From contig CATZRD010000013.1 in assembly GCA_958423465.1 (NCBI GenBank), positions 1-51,008 on the forward strand: 51,008 nucleotides of DNA, given 5' to 3'. The position numbers were made by a program, and so were the translations under genes. The notes beneath the pieces were generated by a model that was given only the letters and a program-made list of their open reading frames with translations, did no database searches and was not told where the DNA came from. This DNA is from an uncultured Oscillospiraceae bacterium. GTDB lineage: Bacteria > Bacillota > Clostridia > Oscillospirales > Oscillospiraceae. This document shows, piece by piece, positions 35,959 to 44,043 of the stretch (position 1 is the stretch's first letter; the number at the start of each line of letters is the position of its first letter).

Positions 35959-36065
35959 GGGCTGATCCGGGACCGGTGATGGGCAAACCGCGGGAAACCG
36001 TGGGACGCAAAGCTATGGGGACTTAGGCCCCCGCGCGAAAAAGAGCGCGGCGGTGATGTCAGCCC
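35959..36065 (+). promoter_or_regulatory. c-di-GMP-I riboswitch, aptamer 1
   Basis: This matches the GEMM-I consensus: GGGCAAACC (35981-35989), a GAAA tetraloop stem, TGGGACGCAAAGC (36001-36013), then GGGGACTTAGG and a CCGCGC/GCGCGG hairpin. The closing helix is CGGGCTGA (35958-35965) with TCAGCCCG (36059-36066). It lies 133 bp after the zinc-ribbon gene with no clear promoter or terminator between. It is the first of three consecutive aptamers in front of the SLH protein gene. Confidence 0.88.
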
Positions 36066-36150
36066 GGCTGCGATTATGGGCAAACCATTGGAAACGATGG
36101 GACGCAAAGCTACGGGGCTGCGGCGGCGAAAGCCGCTATGCTCGCCGGGC
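36062..36150 (+). promoter_or_regulatory. c-di-GMP-I riboswitch, aptamer 2
   Basis: GGGCAAACC, a GAAA tetraloop stem and GGGACGCAAAGC are all conserved, followed by GGGGCTGCGGC and a GCGGC/GCCGC hairpin. P1 is GCCCGGC (36062-36068) with GCCGGGC (36144-36150). Its 5' strand overlaps the 3' P1 strand of aptamer 1 by four bases, so the two P1 helices compete. Confidence 0.87.
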
Positions 36151-36240
36151 CGCAATTTAGCAAACCACGGGAAATCGTGGGACGCAAAGCTGATATGAGA
36201 GGGCTAAAGCGCGGCGTTTCCCGCGCCATGCCAGCCCGGC
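36144..36240 (+). promoter_or_regulatory. c-di-GMP-I riboswitch, aptamer 3, with SD-masking hairpin
   Basis: AGCAAACC, GAAA loop, TGGGACGCAAAGC, GGGCTAAAG, a CGCGG/CCGCG hairpin and the canonical CAGCCCGGCTGCCG tail are present. P1 uses GCCGGGC (36144-36150), the same strand as the 3' side of aptamer 2's P1, with GCCCGGC (36234-36240). Downstream, TCCTTT (36248-36253) can pair with AAAGGA (36276-36281), the ribosome-binding site of the SLH gene, so translational control is plausible. No uracil-tailed terminator is seen. Confidence 0.87.
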
Positions 36241-36290
36241 TGCCGGATCCTTTGCATCCGAATGTAATCGCAAAGAAAGGAATAACTGAG

Positions 36291-38930
36291 GTGAAGAAGT
36301 TAAGTAGAATTTTATCCGTGCTCATGGCCCTGTGCCTAGTCGTGACAGTCATGCCCACCGTCGCCTGGGCGAAAAGCAACAGTTATGTTATGCTTCACCC
36401 ATCTAGTGGAACGACGCCTACCGGTGTGAAGGTCCAGGTGGGCGACAGGATCAACGGCTATGAGATTACCCGTATCAGCGGCTATGACATTAAAATCGAT
36501 TTGGGGACGTACAACGTAAGCCTCAACAATTTCAGGATTCCTATGCCTGAAGAAGTTTGGGAAGGCGTCGCAATGCAGTATAATCCCCAGACGTATGTTA
36601 TAGCCGGGACTGCCGGCGCCGCTCATAAAACTCCTGGCAGTAATGCACTGCTTGGCAACGGCGGCAATACCTTTTATTACTATAATCTTGGCAAAGCCAG
36701 CGGTGGTGGTGGCGGTGGCGACAGCTACCTGTGGAACTTCACACTGCAATATGACGCTAACGGCGGCACCGGTGCGCCTGCCACGCAGACCTACGGAACC
36801 GATAATAAGTATGAGAAATCATACGGCTTTACGATTCCTTATACCAAACCCACCCGCAACGGCTACACCTTTGTGGGCTGGTCTGATAGCCGGAATGGGA
36901 GCGCCACCAAACAGCCCGGCGAAGAATGCAAAGTGTTTCAAACTGCTGGTGGCTATAACGGCGGTTCTGTGACAAAGACGCTTTACGCCGTGTGGGAGAA
37001 GGAAACTGTCCAGGAGCAGCAGTATACCTACAAATTGATATACAATGCCAATGGTAAGGGAAGCACAGCTGTCGGTATGCCTGGAAATCAAGAGGGTAAG
37101 ACCGATTTAACCAGTTATACCTTTGATGTCAAATCAGGGCCTACCTGTGAGGGATATACGTTCAAGGGTTGGAGCCTTACCTCTGGAGAAAACAACAGCA
37201 TTGACTATGAAGCCGGCGACGGCATGACGGTTACTATGCCCACAGGGAAGACCGAGCATACTTGGCGGCTCTACGCCGTGTGGGAGCTGGAGCAACAGGA
37301 GCAGGTCACTCTGACCTATATGGATCGCGGAGACATTTACACGACCCAGACCTTCAACAAGGGTGACATCGCGACCATTATCAGCTGCACGAATACCTGG
37401 GAAGGTTACACATTTCTGGGATGGAGTACCGTTTCATCGGCTGCGACCGCTGATTGGATAGCTGACAGTAGCATGGCCATGAACTCGGACACCACCCTAT
37501 ACGCTGTCTGGCAGAAAAACGCCCCGCCCGCGCCCACGACCTACACCGTTCGCTACACCGACGGCGTGGACGGCAAGGCCTTTGCGGATCAGTCCTACGC
37601 CGCGAAGGAGGGAACGGCTACCCCCGCGTTTGAGGGAACTCCCACCCGCGAAGGGTACGAGTTCGTAGGCTGGACCCCCGAGGTCGAGGCAACGGTAACA
37701 GACAACGTGATCTACACCGCCCGGTGGGAGGAAGTGGAGGAGACTGTGTATACCTACTGTCTGGCCTATGAGGCAAACGCCGAAGGCAGTACCGTTTCAG
37801 GGATGCCCACAGGTAAAACGGTCAAGACCGATGCGGCGGCCTATGTGTTTTCTGTAAGCAGCGATCGGCCCGCCCGCGAAGGGTATACATTCCAGGGCTG
37901 GAGCACCACCGCCGGCGGCCCGGTCGAGTACCAGGGTGGTGATCGCATCTATTTGCCAGGTGTTCCGGGGGAAGAGATTTCTGTAACCCTCTTCGCCGTG
38001 TGGGAGAAGTCTCCCGTTCCTCCCACGCCGGTAGATCCCGATCCCAAACCCGATCCTGATCCTGATCCTGATCCCGAGCCCGATCCCTATATCCCGCCCT
38101 ATATTCCCCCCACGCCGGTGAGACCTGACCCGGATCCGGTGAGACCTGACCCGGATGTGGAGATTCTGGACGAGGAAGTGCCTCTGGCCGGGGCCATCGG
38201 GCTGAACCTGGAGGACCATTTCGCCTATATCGCGGGCTACCCCGACGGCACGGTCCGCCCTGACGGCAACATCACCCGGGCGGAGGTGGCCACCATCTTC
38301 TTCCGCCTGCTGACGGAGGAGACCCGGGCCATCTACTGGAGCCAGACCAACGACTACAGCGACGTGGCGCCCGAGGCGTGGTACAACAACGCCGTCTCCA
38401 CCCTCAGCAGCATGGAGGTTCTGAGCGGCTACCCTGACGGGACCTTCAAGCCCAACGCCCCCATCACCCGGGCGGAGTTCGCCAAGATCGCGGTGAGCTT
38501 CTTCGACTGCGCGGGCATCGTCTACGATGGGACCTTCTCCGACGTGGCCGAGGGCCAGTGGTGGACGGAGTATATCGCCGCCGCCGCGGAGCTGGGGCTG
38601 GTGGAGGGCTACCCCGACGGGACCTTCAAGCCTCAGGCCAACATCAGCCGGGCGGAGTCCTGCGCCATCGTGAACCGGGTCCTGGAGCGGAAGCCCCATG
38701 AGGAGCATCTGCTGCCCGAGGCGGAGATGATCGTGTGGCCGGACAACGCCGACAAGGCGGTGTGGTACTATGCGGACATCCAGGAGGCCACCAACAGCCA
38801 CGACTACGAGCTGGCGGAGACTGAGACTGCGGAGCAGTGGACCGAAAAGCTCCCGGAGCGGGATTGGCCCGCCCTGGAGAAGGAGTGGGCTGACGCCTCC
38901 GCCGCCCCCGGCGGCGAGGTGATCGGCTGA
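36291..38930 (+). CDS. Surface protein with InlB-type B repeats and three SLH domains
   Basis: This 879-residue exported protein starts at GTG 36291 behind GAAAGGAATAACTGAG. Residues 1-27 form a signal peptide (KKLSRILSVLMALCLVV then AWA). About five Listeria-Bacteroides (InlB B-repeat) units follow between roughly 148 and 575, with the markers YTFVGWS, YTFKGWS, YTFLGWS, YEFVGWT and YTFQGWS and a GGGGGG linker ahead. A Pro-Asp-rich spacer (about 580-625) leads to three SLH domains (AGYPDGTVRPDGNITRAE, SGYPDGTFKPNAPITRAE, EGYPDGTFKPQANISRAE), which anchor to pyruvylated wall polymer. Codon use in the N-terminal two thirds is less GC-rich than in neighbours, suggesting transfer or fast change. 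The triple c-di-GMP leader implies lifestyle-dependent display. Confidence 0.93.
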   Translation: MKKLSRILSVLMALCLVVTVMPTVAWAKSNSYVMLHPSSGTTPTGVKVQVGDRINGYEITRISGYDIKIDLGTYNVSLNNFRIPMPEEVWEGVAMQYNPQTYVIAGTAGAAHKTPGSNALLGNGGNTFYYYNLGKASGGGGGGDSYLWNFTLQYDANGGTGAPATQTYGTDNKYEKSYGFTIPYTKPTRNGYTFVGWSDSRNGSATKQPGEECKVFQTAGGYNGGSVTKTLYAVWEKETVQEQQYTYKLIYNANGKGSTAVGMPGNQEGKTDLTSYTFDVKSGPTCEGYTFKGWSLTSGENNSIDYEAGDGMTVTMPTGKTEHTWRLYAVWELEQQEQVTLTYMDRGDIYTTQTFNKGDIATIISCTNTWEGYTFLGWSTVSSAATADWIADSSMAMNSDTTLYAVWQKNAPPAPTTYTVRYTDGVDGKAFADQSYAAKEGTATPAFEGTPTREGYEFVGWTPEVEATVTDNVIYTARWEEVEETVYTYCLAYEANAEGSTVSGMPTGKTVKTDAAAYVFSVSSDRPAREGYTFQGWSTTAGGPVEYQGGDRIYLPGVPGEEISVTLFAVWEKSPVPPTPVDPDPKPDPDPDPDPEPDPYIPPYIPPTPVRPDPDPVRPDPDVEILDEEVPLAGAIGLNLEDHFAYIAGYPDGTVRPDGNITRAEVATIFFRLLTEETRAIYWSQTNDYSDVAPEAWYNNAVSTLSSMEVLSGYPDGTFKPNAPITRAEFAKIAVSFFDCAGIVYDGTFSDVAEGQWWTEYIAAAAELGLVEGYPDGTFKPQANISRAESCAIVNRVLERKPHEEHLLPEAEMIVWPDNADKAVWYYADIQEATNSHDYELAETETAEQWTEKLPERDWPALEKEWADASAAPGGEVIG

Positions 38931-38954
38931 TCCGGTCGGATAGAGAATCGCAGC

Positions 38955-38985
38955 AAAAGGGAGAGGCTTTCAGCCTCTCCCTTTT
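38955..38985. terminator. Bidirectional terminator between SLH gene and ppaC
   Basis: AAAAGGGAGAGGC pairs with GCCTCTCCCTTTT around TTTCA. The A and T tracts on both sides allow use by the plus-strand SLH gene and the convergent minus-strand pyrophosphatase gene. Confidence 0.85.
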
Positions 38986-38996
38986 GGCGTATGAGG

Positions 38997-40616
38997 TCAG
39001 CCCCAGAGGGCGGTGAGCATGGGGATGACCTGCTTTTTCCGGCTCATGACGCCGGGAAGGAAGGCCTGATGGTCCTTCAGCTCCAGGTTGAAGGCCTGCT
39101 GGAAGATATCCTCGTCCCCCAGGCACAAAATGGCGCTGCCCTCCAGCAGCACGTCGGTGAGCATCAGCATGATAAGGCTGTACTGGTGCTCCAGCCGGGT
39201 CTTTTCCATGAGCTGGAGGAACTCGTCCTTGCGCTTGAGCTGGCGGTCGGAGTCCACGCAGGTGATCTGGCTGACGCCGAAGTCGTGGCCGGCGATGTGG
39301 AACTCCTTGAAGTCCGTGAACAGGAGCTGATCGATGGGCTTGTCCTCCGGCGTGGAGGCGGAGAAGATCTCGTGGCCCAGCTCGTCCAGGTCGATGCCGG
39401 CGATATGGGCCATGCGCTCGGCCATGGCCCGGTCCCGGCTGGTGCAGGTGGGGGACTTGAACATGACCGTATCGGACAGAATGGCCGCGGCCATGAGGCC
39501 CGCCAGCTTGGCCGAGGGCATCAGCCCCCGCTCCTGGTACATCCCCGCCACAATGGTGCAGGTGCTGCCCACCGGCTCGTTGCGGAAGTAGATGGGGTTC
39601 TTGGTCTGGATATCCGCCAGCCGGTGGTGATCGATGATGGCCAGCACCTCCGCCTGGTCCAGGCCGGGGACGGACTGGGCCGCCTCGTTGTGGTCCACCA
39701 AGACCACCTGCTTCCGGCGGGGGCGCAGCAGGTGGTACCGGGACAGAGCGCCTACCACCTTGTCGTTCTCGTCCAGGATGGGGTAGCTGCGGTAGCGGCT
39801 TTTCAGCACCACCTCCCGCACGTCGTCGATATAGTCCTCCAGGTGGAAGTACTGCAGGTCCTTTTTCTGGGTGAGGCGGCCCACGGGGATGGCCTGAAAG
39901 ATCCGGCGCACCGCCCGGTAGGCGTCATAGGGGGTGGAGATGATGCAGGTGTGCCGGGCCATGAGCCGGATATCCTCCGGCAGCTCCGCCTGACAGAGGA
40001 TGACGCACCTGACGCCGAACTCCACCGCCGCGCGCAGCGTCTCCGGCTGGTTCCCGCACAGGAGCACCGTCTCCTTCTGCCGGTAGAGGGGGGCCTCCAT
40101 CCCCTGAGGCAGGGCCAGAATCACCTGACCGGTGACGGTGTTGACGATCTCCTCCGTCTCGTTGAGGAGCTGGCCCTCCAGAGCGCTGAGGATGTTGAAG
40201 ATGGGGACCTGCCGCAGCTCCGGGTCCTCCATGGTGCGCATATCGTAGGCGGCGATATCTCCGGCGGTGAGCATCCCCGTGAGATGGCCCTCCTCGTCGG
40301 TGATGGGCAGGGCGGAGGAGCGGGCCTGATCGCCGCCCATGGCCTCCCAGGCCCGGCTCACCGTCACCGCCTCGCTGAGGATGGGCGGCACGTCGTAGTC
40401 CAGGTCCAGCACCTGGGTGCGCATATTTTTGATGTGGACGGGGGGCTCAAAGCCGAAGCGGCCCAGGATCATCCGGGTCTCGTCGCTGATGTGGCCCAGG
40501 CGGGCCGCCACATACTGCCGGTCCCCCATGGCGTTGTAGAGGGCGGCCAGAGACATGGCGGCGACGATGGAATCGGTGTCCGGATTGCGGTGGCCGGTGA
40601 CGTAGATCTTTTCCAT
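38997..40616 (-). CDS. ppaC: CBS/DRTGG-regulated manganese pyrophosphatase (family II)
   Basis: This 539-residue DHH-family inorganic pyrophosphatase hydrolyses PPi in the cytoplasm with Mn or Co. The N-terminal DHH domain shows VTGHRNPDTDSIVAAM. A regulatory insert follows (about 65-300) with a first CBS motif, a DRTGG-like domain (EEIVNTVTGQVILALPQ and LLCGNQP) and a second CBS motif (YIDDVREVVLKSRYRSYPILDENDKVVGALSRYHLL). The DHH domain then resumes with VLVDHNEAAQS and IIDHHRLADI, and DHHA2 contains SRKKQVIP. CBS-pyrophosphatases are inhibited by AMP/ADP and activated by diadenosine polyphosphates. ATG 40616 follows AAGGAGTGATCTGCC on the minus strand. Confidence 0.93.
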   Translation of the reverse strand: MEKIYVTGHRNPDTDSIVAAMSLAALYNAMGDRQYVAARLGHISDETRMILGRFGFEPPVHIKNMRTQVLDLDYDVPPILSEAVTVSRAWEAMGGDQARSSALPITDEEGHLTGMLTAGDIAAYDMRTMEDPELRQVPIFNILSALEGQLLNETEEIVNTVTGQVILALPQGMEAPLYRQKETVLLCGNQPETLRAAVEFGVRCVILCQAELPEDIRLMARHTCIISTPYDAYRAVRRIFQAIPVGRLTQKKDLQYFHLEDYIDDVREVVLKSRYRSYPILDENDKVVGALSRYHLLRPRRKQVVLVDHNEAAQSVPGLDQAEVLAIIDHHRLADIQTKNPIYFRNEPVGSTCTIVAGMYQERGLMPSAKLAGLMAAAILSDTVMFKSPTCTSRDRAMAERMAHIAGIDLDELGHEIFSASTPEDKPIDQLLFTDFKEFHIAGHDFGVSQITCVDSDRQLKRKDEFLQLMEKTRLEHQYSLIMLMLTDVLLEGSAILCLGDEDIFQQAFNLELKDHQAFLPGVMSRKKQVIPMLTALWG

Positions 40617-40659
40617 GGCAGATCACTCCTTCTGATGATAGGATGCCCCGAAACGGGAA

Positions 40660-41277
40660 TCATAGCAGGGAAAGACAGTAGGATTCGGCGTCAAAGGGCT
40701 CCAGAGGGCTGTCCTTGCAGAGGTACAGAGGGTGGTGGGGGTGCCCCGCCTTGCTCCTGGCCCCGGCGGTGACCCAGCGGGCGCCGTACCGGCGGCCCAC
40801 GTCGATCATGTCCCGGACGCAGGCGGTCAGCCAGGGCCGCTTTTCGATCACCGCGCCCCAGGCGGCCCACACCGTGGGCGCCTCCGGGGACAGGGAGAGT
40901 ACATAGTCGAAGGCCGCCAGGTTCTCCCGGTGGAGGGCCTGGTTGCAGGCAAGGTCCATGTCCCGGGGCCGGGTGGCCCGCTGGGCGTAGACGTTGAACA
41001 TGATGAAGCTGTCGAAGCCGTTGCCCCGGGCGATGCGCTCCACGCTCTGGAGGGTGCGGTCCAGGTCCCCCGGCGCGGCGGTGGAGGGGTTCACCCCCAC
41101 GCAGATCAGGGGGCGCTGTCCCCGGACGCCCAGGATGTACCGGTACTCCCCGTAGACGGGGGGCACATAGAGCCAGCGCTCCGCGTCATAGTCCGCCTGG
41201 GGCTGCTGGGCAGCGGCCAGCGCGTCGGAAAAGGGGATCAGCTCCGTCTGATCCGTGGGGCAGGCGGGGATATGCAC
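40660..41277 (-). CDS. DUF1643 domain protein
   Basis: This 205-residue protein matches DUF1643, with RYILGVRGQRPLICVGVNPSTA, DLDRTLQSVERIARGNGFDSFIMFNVYAQRAT, VWAAWGAVIEKRPWL and HPHHPLYL as the conserved blocks. The biochemical role of the family is unknown. The start is GTG 41277, 8 nt after AGGAGG. It lies 43 bp upstream of ppaC on the same strand and may be cotranscribed with it. Confidence 0.85.
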   Translation of the reverse strand: MHIPACPTDQTELIPFSDALAAAQQPQADYDAERWLYVPPVYGEYRYILGVRGQRPLICVGVNPSTAAPGDLDRTLQSVERIARGNGFDSFIMFNVYAQRATRPRDMDLACNQALHRENLAAFDYVLSLSPEAPTVWAAWGAVIEKRPWLTACVRDMIDVGRRYGARWVTAGARSKAGHPHHPLYLCKDSPLEPFDAESYCLSLL

Positions 41278-41310
41278 AGAGATCGCCTCCTACTGTTCGT
41301 TCTTCTAAGA

Positions 41311-41348
41311 AAAATCAAAAAAGCGCGCCTGCGCACTTTTTTGATTTT
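41311..41348. terminator. Terminator of the BMP-like gene
   Basis: An 18-bp-arm near-perfect inverted repeat, AAAATCAAAAAAGCGCGC with its complement around CT, overlaps the stop codon of the BMP-like gene. A and T tracts on both sides allow bidirectional use. Confidence 0.8.
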
Positions 41349-43305
41349 ACAGCAAGGTCCCTTCCTTCTCCGGAGGGATCTGGTCCCGGTAGACGCCCTG
41401 GAGCCGGACGATGGCCTGAGACCGGGGCAGGACCTGGTCAAAGGCGGGAATTGCGCCCTCTACGCCCTGACACAGCCAGTCCATGTGGAGGATCTCCTCG
41501 GAGGTGAACCAGTGGTTGCCGTCGTTGCGCACCGTCCCCGCCTGATCCCGGATCAGCCGGTGGAAGGGGTAGAGGGAACTGTCCAGAATGGACTGGCGCA
41601 GGATCTCCGCCAGGTGGCGGGGACCGTCGGGCAACTCCGGGGAGAGAGACACATCCACCACCCCGGTGCGCAGGCCCCACCAGTAGTTCACGGCCCGGGC
41701 GCCGTCCTTGGAACTCAGCTCGTCCCAGCCGCCCTCCAGCACGCTGCGGACCAGCTTCTCGTAAAACACGCCCCACCGCCACACCGGGGAGGCCAGAGGC
41801 CGGTAGCCGCCCTGAGGCAGGACCTGGCACAGGCCCCAGCCGCTGCCCAGACTGTCCGGCAGGGGGGTGTCCCGGTTGGACACCACGGAGACCCCCTGGG
41901 CCGTGAGGGCGGCCATGGGGTCCGCCTCGCAGCAGGACCAGCGCAGAAAGATCCTGGCCCGGGGGTTAGTGAGCTGGGCGCCCAGGGCAAAGGCGTTGAT
42001 GCTGGCAGGGACGCCGAAGATGGGGTAGCTGGCCACATAGCCGATGCGGTCGTCCCCGGCCATGGCTCCGGCGATGGCCCCGGAGATGAATTTGCCCTCG
42101 AAGATGCGGCTGTAGTAGGTCCGCACGCCGGTGTAGGGCATGGCCACGGAGCAGTTGAGGATCTTCACCTCCGGGTGCCTGGCGGCGGCCCGGCGGCAGG
42201 CGCCGATGAGGGGCGGGGCGGTGGCGAACAGCACGTCCGCGCCGTCGGCGACAGCCTGTTCCATTACGCTGTCGCCGCTGTCCCCCGGCTCCGCCAGACA
42301 GTAGACCCTGACGGAGACCCGGTCCCCCAGAGCCTCCTCCAGATGGCGGCGGCCCTGGTCGTGGGCGTAGACCCAGGAGCTGCTCTCCGGGGTGTCGGGG
42401 TAGATGAAGGCCACGCTGACGTGGGCGGGGAACACCGCCCCCACCAGCTTGGTGAGCACGCCCTTCTCCTGTTCCCGGGGATCGGTGGACACGGAGATGG
42501 GGTCCGGGTGCTCCAGCACCTTCACGTCCGCCCACACGGCGCTGAGGCTCCGCAGCAGTTCGGCGGAGGAGCTGCGCTTCAGGTCGGAGAAGGGATAGAC
42601 CTTCAGCCACACCAGCAGAGCCTCCCCCAGGGTCACGCCCAGCTCGTCGCCCCGCAGCTTGCGGAAGGCGTCCTGAAAGTACGTCACGCCGGAGAGGAAG
42701 CTCTGCCGCTCCTGGGGAGTCCAGATGTGGTCCGCCTCAAAGCCCAGGGCGGCCTGGAGCTTGGCGTAGCCGCCGGGGCGGCGGAAGGTGATCCGGTATA
42801 CCCCGGACAGGCGGTAAAACTGCAAAAACTCATAGTAGCAGCGGATCGCCGGGTCATCAGACCAGTTGGGGACGATCCGGGTCACATAGCCGGGAATGGT
42901 GGGCGCGCCGTAGCTCTTCAGCACGCTGACCCGCTTGTTGCCCTCCTGGACGTAGAATTTGCCCAGATACTCGTAGCAGCGGATGGGGTCCCGGATGCCC
43001 TCGTCCCCCAGATGGGCGGCGCACAGCTCCGTCCATTTGACGGCGAATTCCGAGTTCTCCGACAGCAGAGGCATGAAATTGGCGGCGAAGGCGGAGGTGC
43101 GGCCCACGGTTTTGGTCCCCACGATCAGCTCCGTGGGGATCTCGATGACACCCAGGTCCACCCGGCCTGCCACCTGGGCGTCGTCGATCAGCTTATCCAG
43201 CACCAGAGGGTAGGGCGGCTTCCCCTGGGCCCGCAGATCCTTTACGGTTTTCTGCCCCAGCCGCAGGGCGGCCCGGTATTGCTCGATGGCCTCCTGTCTG
43301 CTCAT
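41347..43305 (-). CDS. Cytoplasmic BMP-type ligand-binding protein with ParB-like N-terminus
   Basis: This 652-residue protein lacks a signal peptide or lipobox. The first 190 residues contain VLDKLIDDAQVAGRVDLGVIEIPTELIVGTKT and FYVQEGNKRVSVLKSYGAPTIPGYVTRI, which resemble the G-N/H-R-R region of ParB/sulfiredoxin-like domains. Residues about 290-560 form a BMP (PnrA/Med-like) periplasmic-binding fold with VSVAFIYPDTPESSSWVYAHDQGR, DGADVLFATAPPLIGACRRAAARHPEVKILNCS and GAIAGAMAGDDRIGYVASYPIFGVPASINAFALGAQ. BMP proteins usually bind nucleosides outside the cell; here a cytosolic nucleoside-sensing role is inferred. ATG 43305 follows GAGAGGAGCGGAGTCA. Confidence 0.82.
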   Translation of the reverse strand: MSRQEAIEQYRAALRLGQKTVKDLRAQGKPPYPLVLDKLIDDAQVAGRVDLGVIEIPTELIVGTKTVGRTSAFAANFMPLLSENSEFAVKWTELCAAHLGDEGIRDPIRCYEYLGKFYVQEGNKRVSVLKSYGAPTIPGYVTRIVPNWSDDPAIRCYYEFLQFYRLSGVYRITFRRPGGYAKLQAALGFEADHIWTPQERQSFLSGVTYFQDAFRKLRGDELGVTLGEALLVWLKVYPFSDLKRSSSAELLRSLSAVWADVKVLEHPDPISVSTDPREQEKGVLTKLVGAVFPAHVSVAFIYPDTPESSSWVYAHDQGRRHLEEALGDRVSVRVYCLAEPGDSGDSVMEQAVADGADVLFATAPPLIGACRRAAARHPEVKILNCSVAMPYTGVRTYYSRIFEGKFISGAIAGAMAGDDRIGYVASYPIFGVPASINAFALGAQLTNPRARIFLRWSCCEADPMAALTAQGVSVVSNRDTPLPDSLGSGWGLCQVLPQGGYRPLASPVWRWGVFYEKLVRSVLEGGWDELSSKDGARAVNYWWGLRTGVVDVSLSPELPDGPRHLAEILRQSILDSSLYPFHRLIRDQAGTVRNDGNHWFTSEEILHMDWLCQGVEGAIPAFDQVLPRSQAIVRLQGVYRDQIPPEKEGTLL

Positions 43306-43348
43306 TGACTCCGCTCCTCTCCCTGAAAAAATCGGTTCTTACTGCCCT

Positions 43349-43377
43349 ATCATACTATACTCCGGGGGCCAAATCAA
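43349..43377 (-). promoter_or_regulatory. Promoter of the BMP-like gene
   Basis: Minus strand TTGATT (43372-43377), 17-bp spacer, TATGAT (43349-43354), about 45 bp upstream of the start codon. Confidence 0.78.
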
Positions 43378-43385
43378 CCAAAATC

Positions 43386-43420
43386 TGTCCAAAAAGGGAG
43401 AAGCCGCAGCTTCTCCCTTT
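43386..43420 (-). terminator. Terminator of the zinc-ribbon membrane protein gene
   Basis: On the minus strand AAAGGGAGAAGC pairs with GCTTCTCCCTTT around TGCG or CGGC, followed by more T. It separates that gene from the promoter of the next. Confidence 0.85.
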
Positions 43421-43470
43421 GACGGTCCGGCGAAAAGGCCGGGCGTTCCGCCTGCGCTTTTTTGATTGTT

Positions 43471-43899
43471 TCAGCTCTTTCCCTGGATGGTGTGGCCGCA
43501 TTTGGGACAGGTGATCTGGATCTTCCCCTTGCCCGCGGGCACCCGGCAGATGGTCTTGCAGTTTTTGCAGGTGAAATACTTGTGCGCCTTGTCCTGCCGG
43601 CGGGCCCTGGCGCCGGCCAGCCGGTTCTTCAGCGGATACCACCAGTTCAGGAATTTGGCGTTCTCCCGGCGGCGCTTGTCCAGATTCCGGGAAAAGATCC
43701 GGTACAGGATCACAATGGCCAGGACCAGGGTGATCAGATTGAAGACCAGCATGGCGGCGGCGCTGCGGCGGAAGAAGGTCTGCACCAGCACCACGACCAG
43801 ATAGACCGCCAGCAGGGCTATGTTCAGCTGATCTGAGCCGTTGCGTCCGTACATGAACCGGGCCATGGCGTTTTGCAGCTTCTGAAAGAAATTGCGCAT
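43471..43899 (-). CDS. Small membrane protein with C-terminal zinc ribbon
   Basis: This 142-residue protein has a basic N-terminus, two hydrophobic helices (about 28-44 and 48-68), a basic Arg/Lys-rich stretch, and a C-terminal four-cysteine zinc ribbon, CKNC...CPKCGH. The ribbon lies in the cytoplasm by the positive-inside rule. I do not recognise a characterised family; it may be a membrane-tethered sensor or assembly factor. ATG 43899 follows GGGAGAGAGGGAACGATCAAG. Confidence 0.8.
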   Translation of the reverse strand: MRNFFQKLQNAMARFMYGRNGSDQLNIALLAVYLVVVLVQTFFRRSAAAMLVFNLITLVLAIVILYRIFSRNLDKRRRENAKFLNWWYPLKNRLAGARARRQDKAHKYFTCKNCKTICRVPAGKGKIQITCPKCGHTIQGKS

Positions 43900-43939
43900 C
43901 TTGATCGTTCCCTCTCTCCCAAACGGTTTTATAAAAATC

Positions 43940-43968
43940 AGTATAGGGGGAGAATATGAACAAATAAA
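43940..43968 (-). promoter_or_regulatory. Probable promoter of the zinc-ribbon membrane protein gene
   Basis: Minus strand TTTATT (43963-43968), 17-bp spacer, TATACT (43940-43945). The -10 box is good and the -35 box weak. Confidence 0.55.
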
Positions 43969-43989
43969 GTCTTCCCCAAAAGATTTCCG

Positions 43990-44026
43990 AAAAAAAGCCC
44001 GGCGGCAGAGGGCCTCTGCCGCCGGG
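43990..44026 (-). terminator. Terminator of the flotillin gene
   Basis: A perfect GC-rich stem, CCCGGCGGCAGAGG with its complement, is followed on the minus strand by CTTTTTTT, 18 bp after the flotillin stop. Confidence 0.9.
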
Positions 44027-44043
44027 GGATGACATTAGGCGGA

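Noticed and set aside
35878..36240. CRISPR-like tandem repeats, suggested by the three GCAAACC...GACGCAAAGC blocks
   Set aside because: The repeated units are structured and about 90-100 bases apart, and match c-di-GMP-I aptamers; there are no uniform spacers and no cas genes.
36138..36290. Upstream extension of the SLH protein frame
   Set aside because: The frame is open into the third riboswitch, but the signal peptide begins at GTG 36291 next to a ribosome-binding site.
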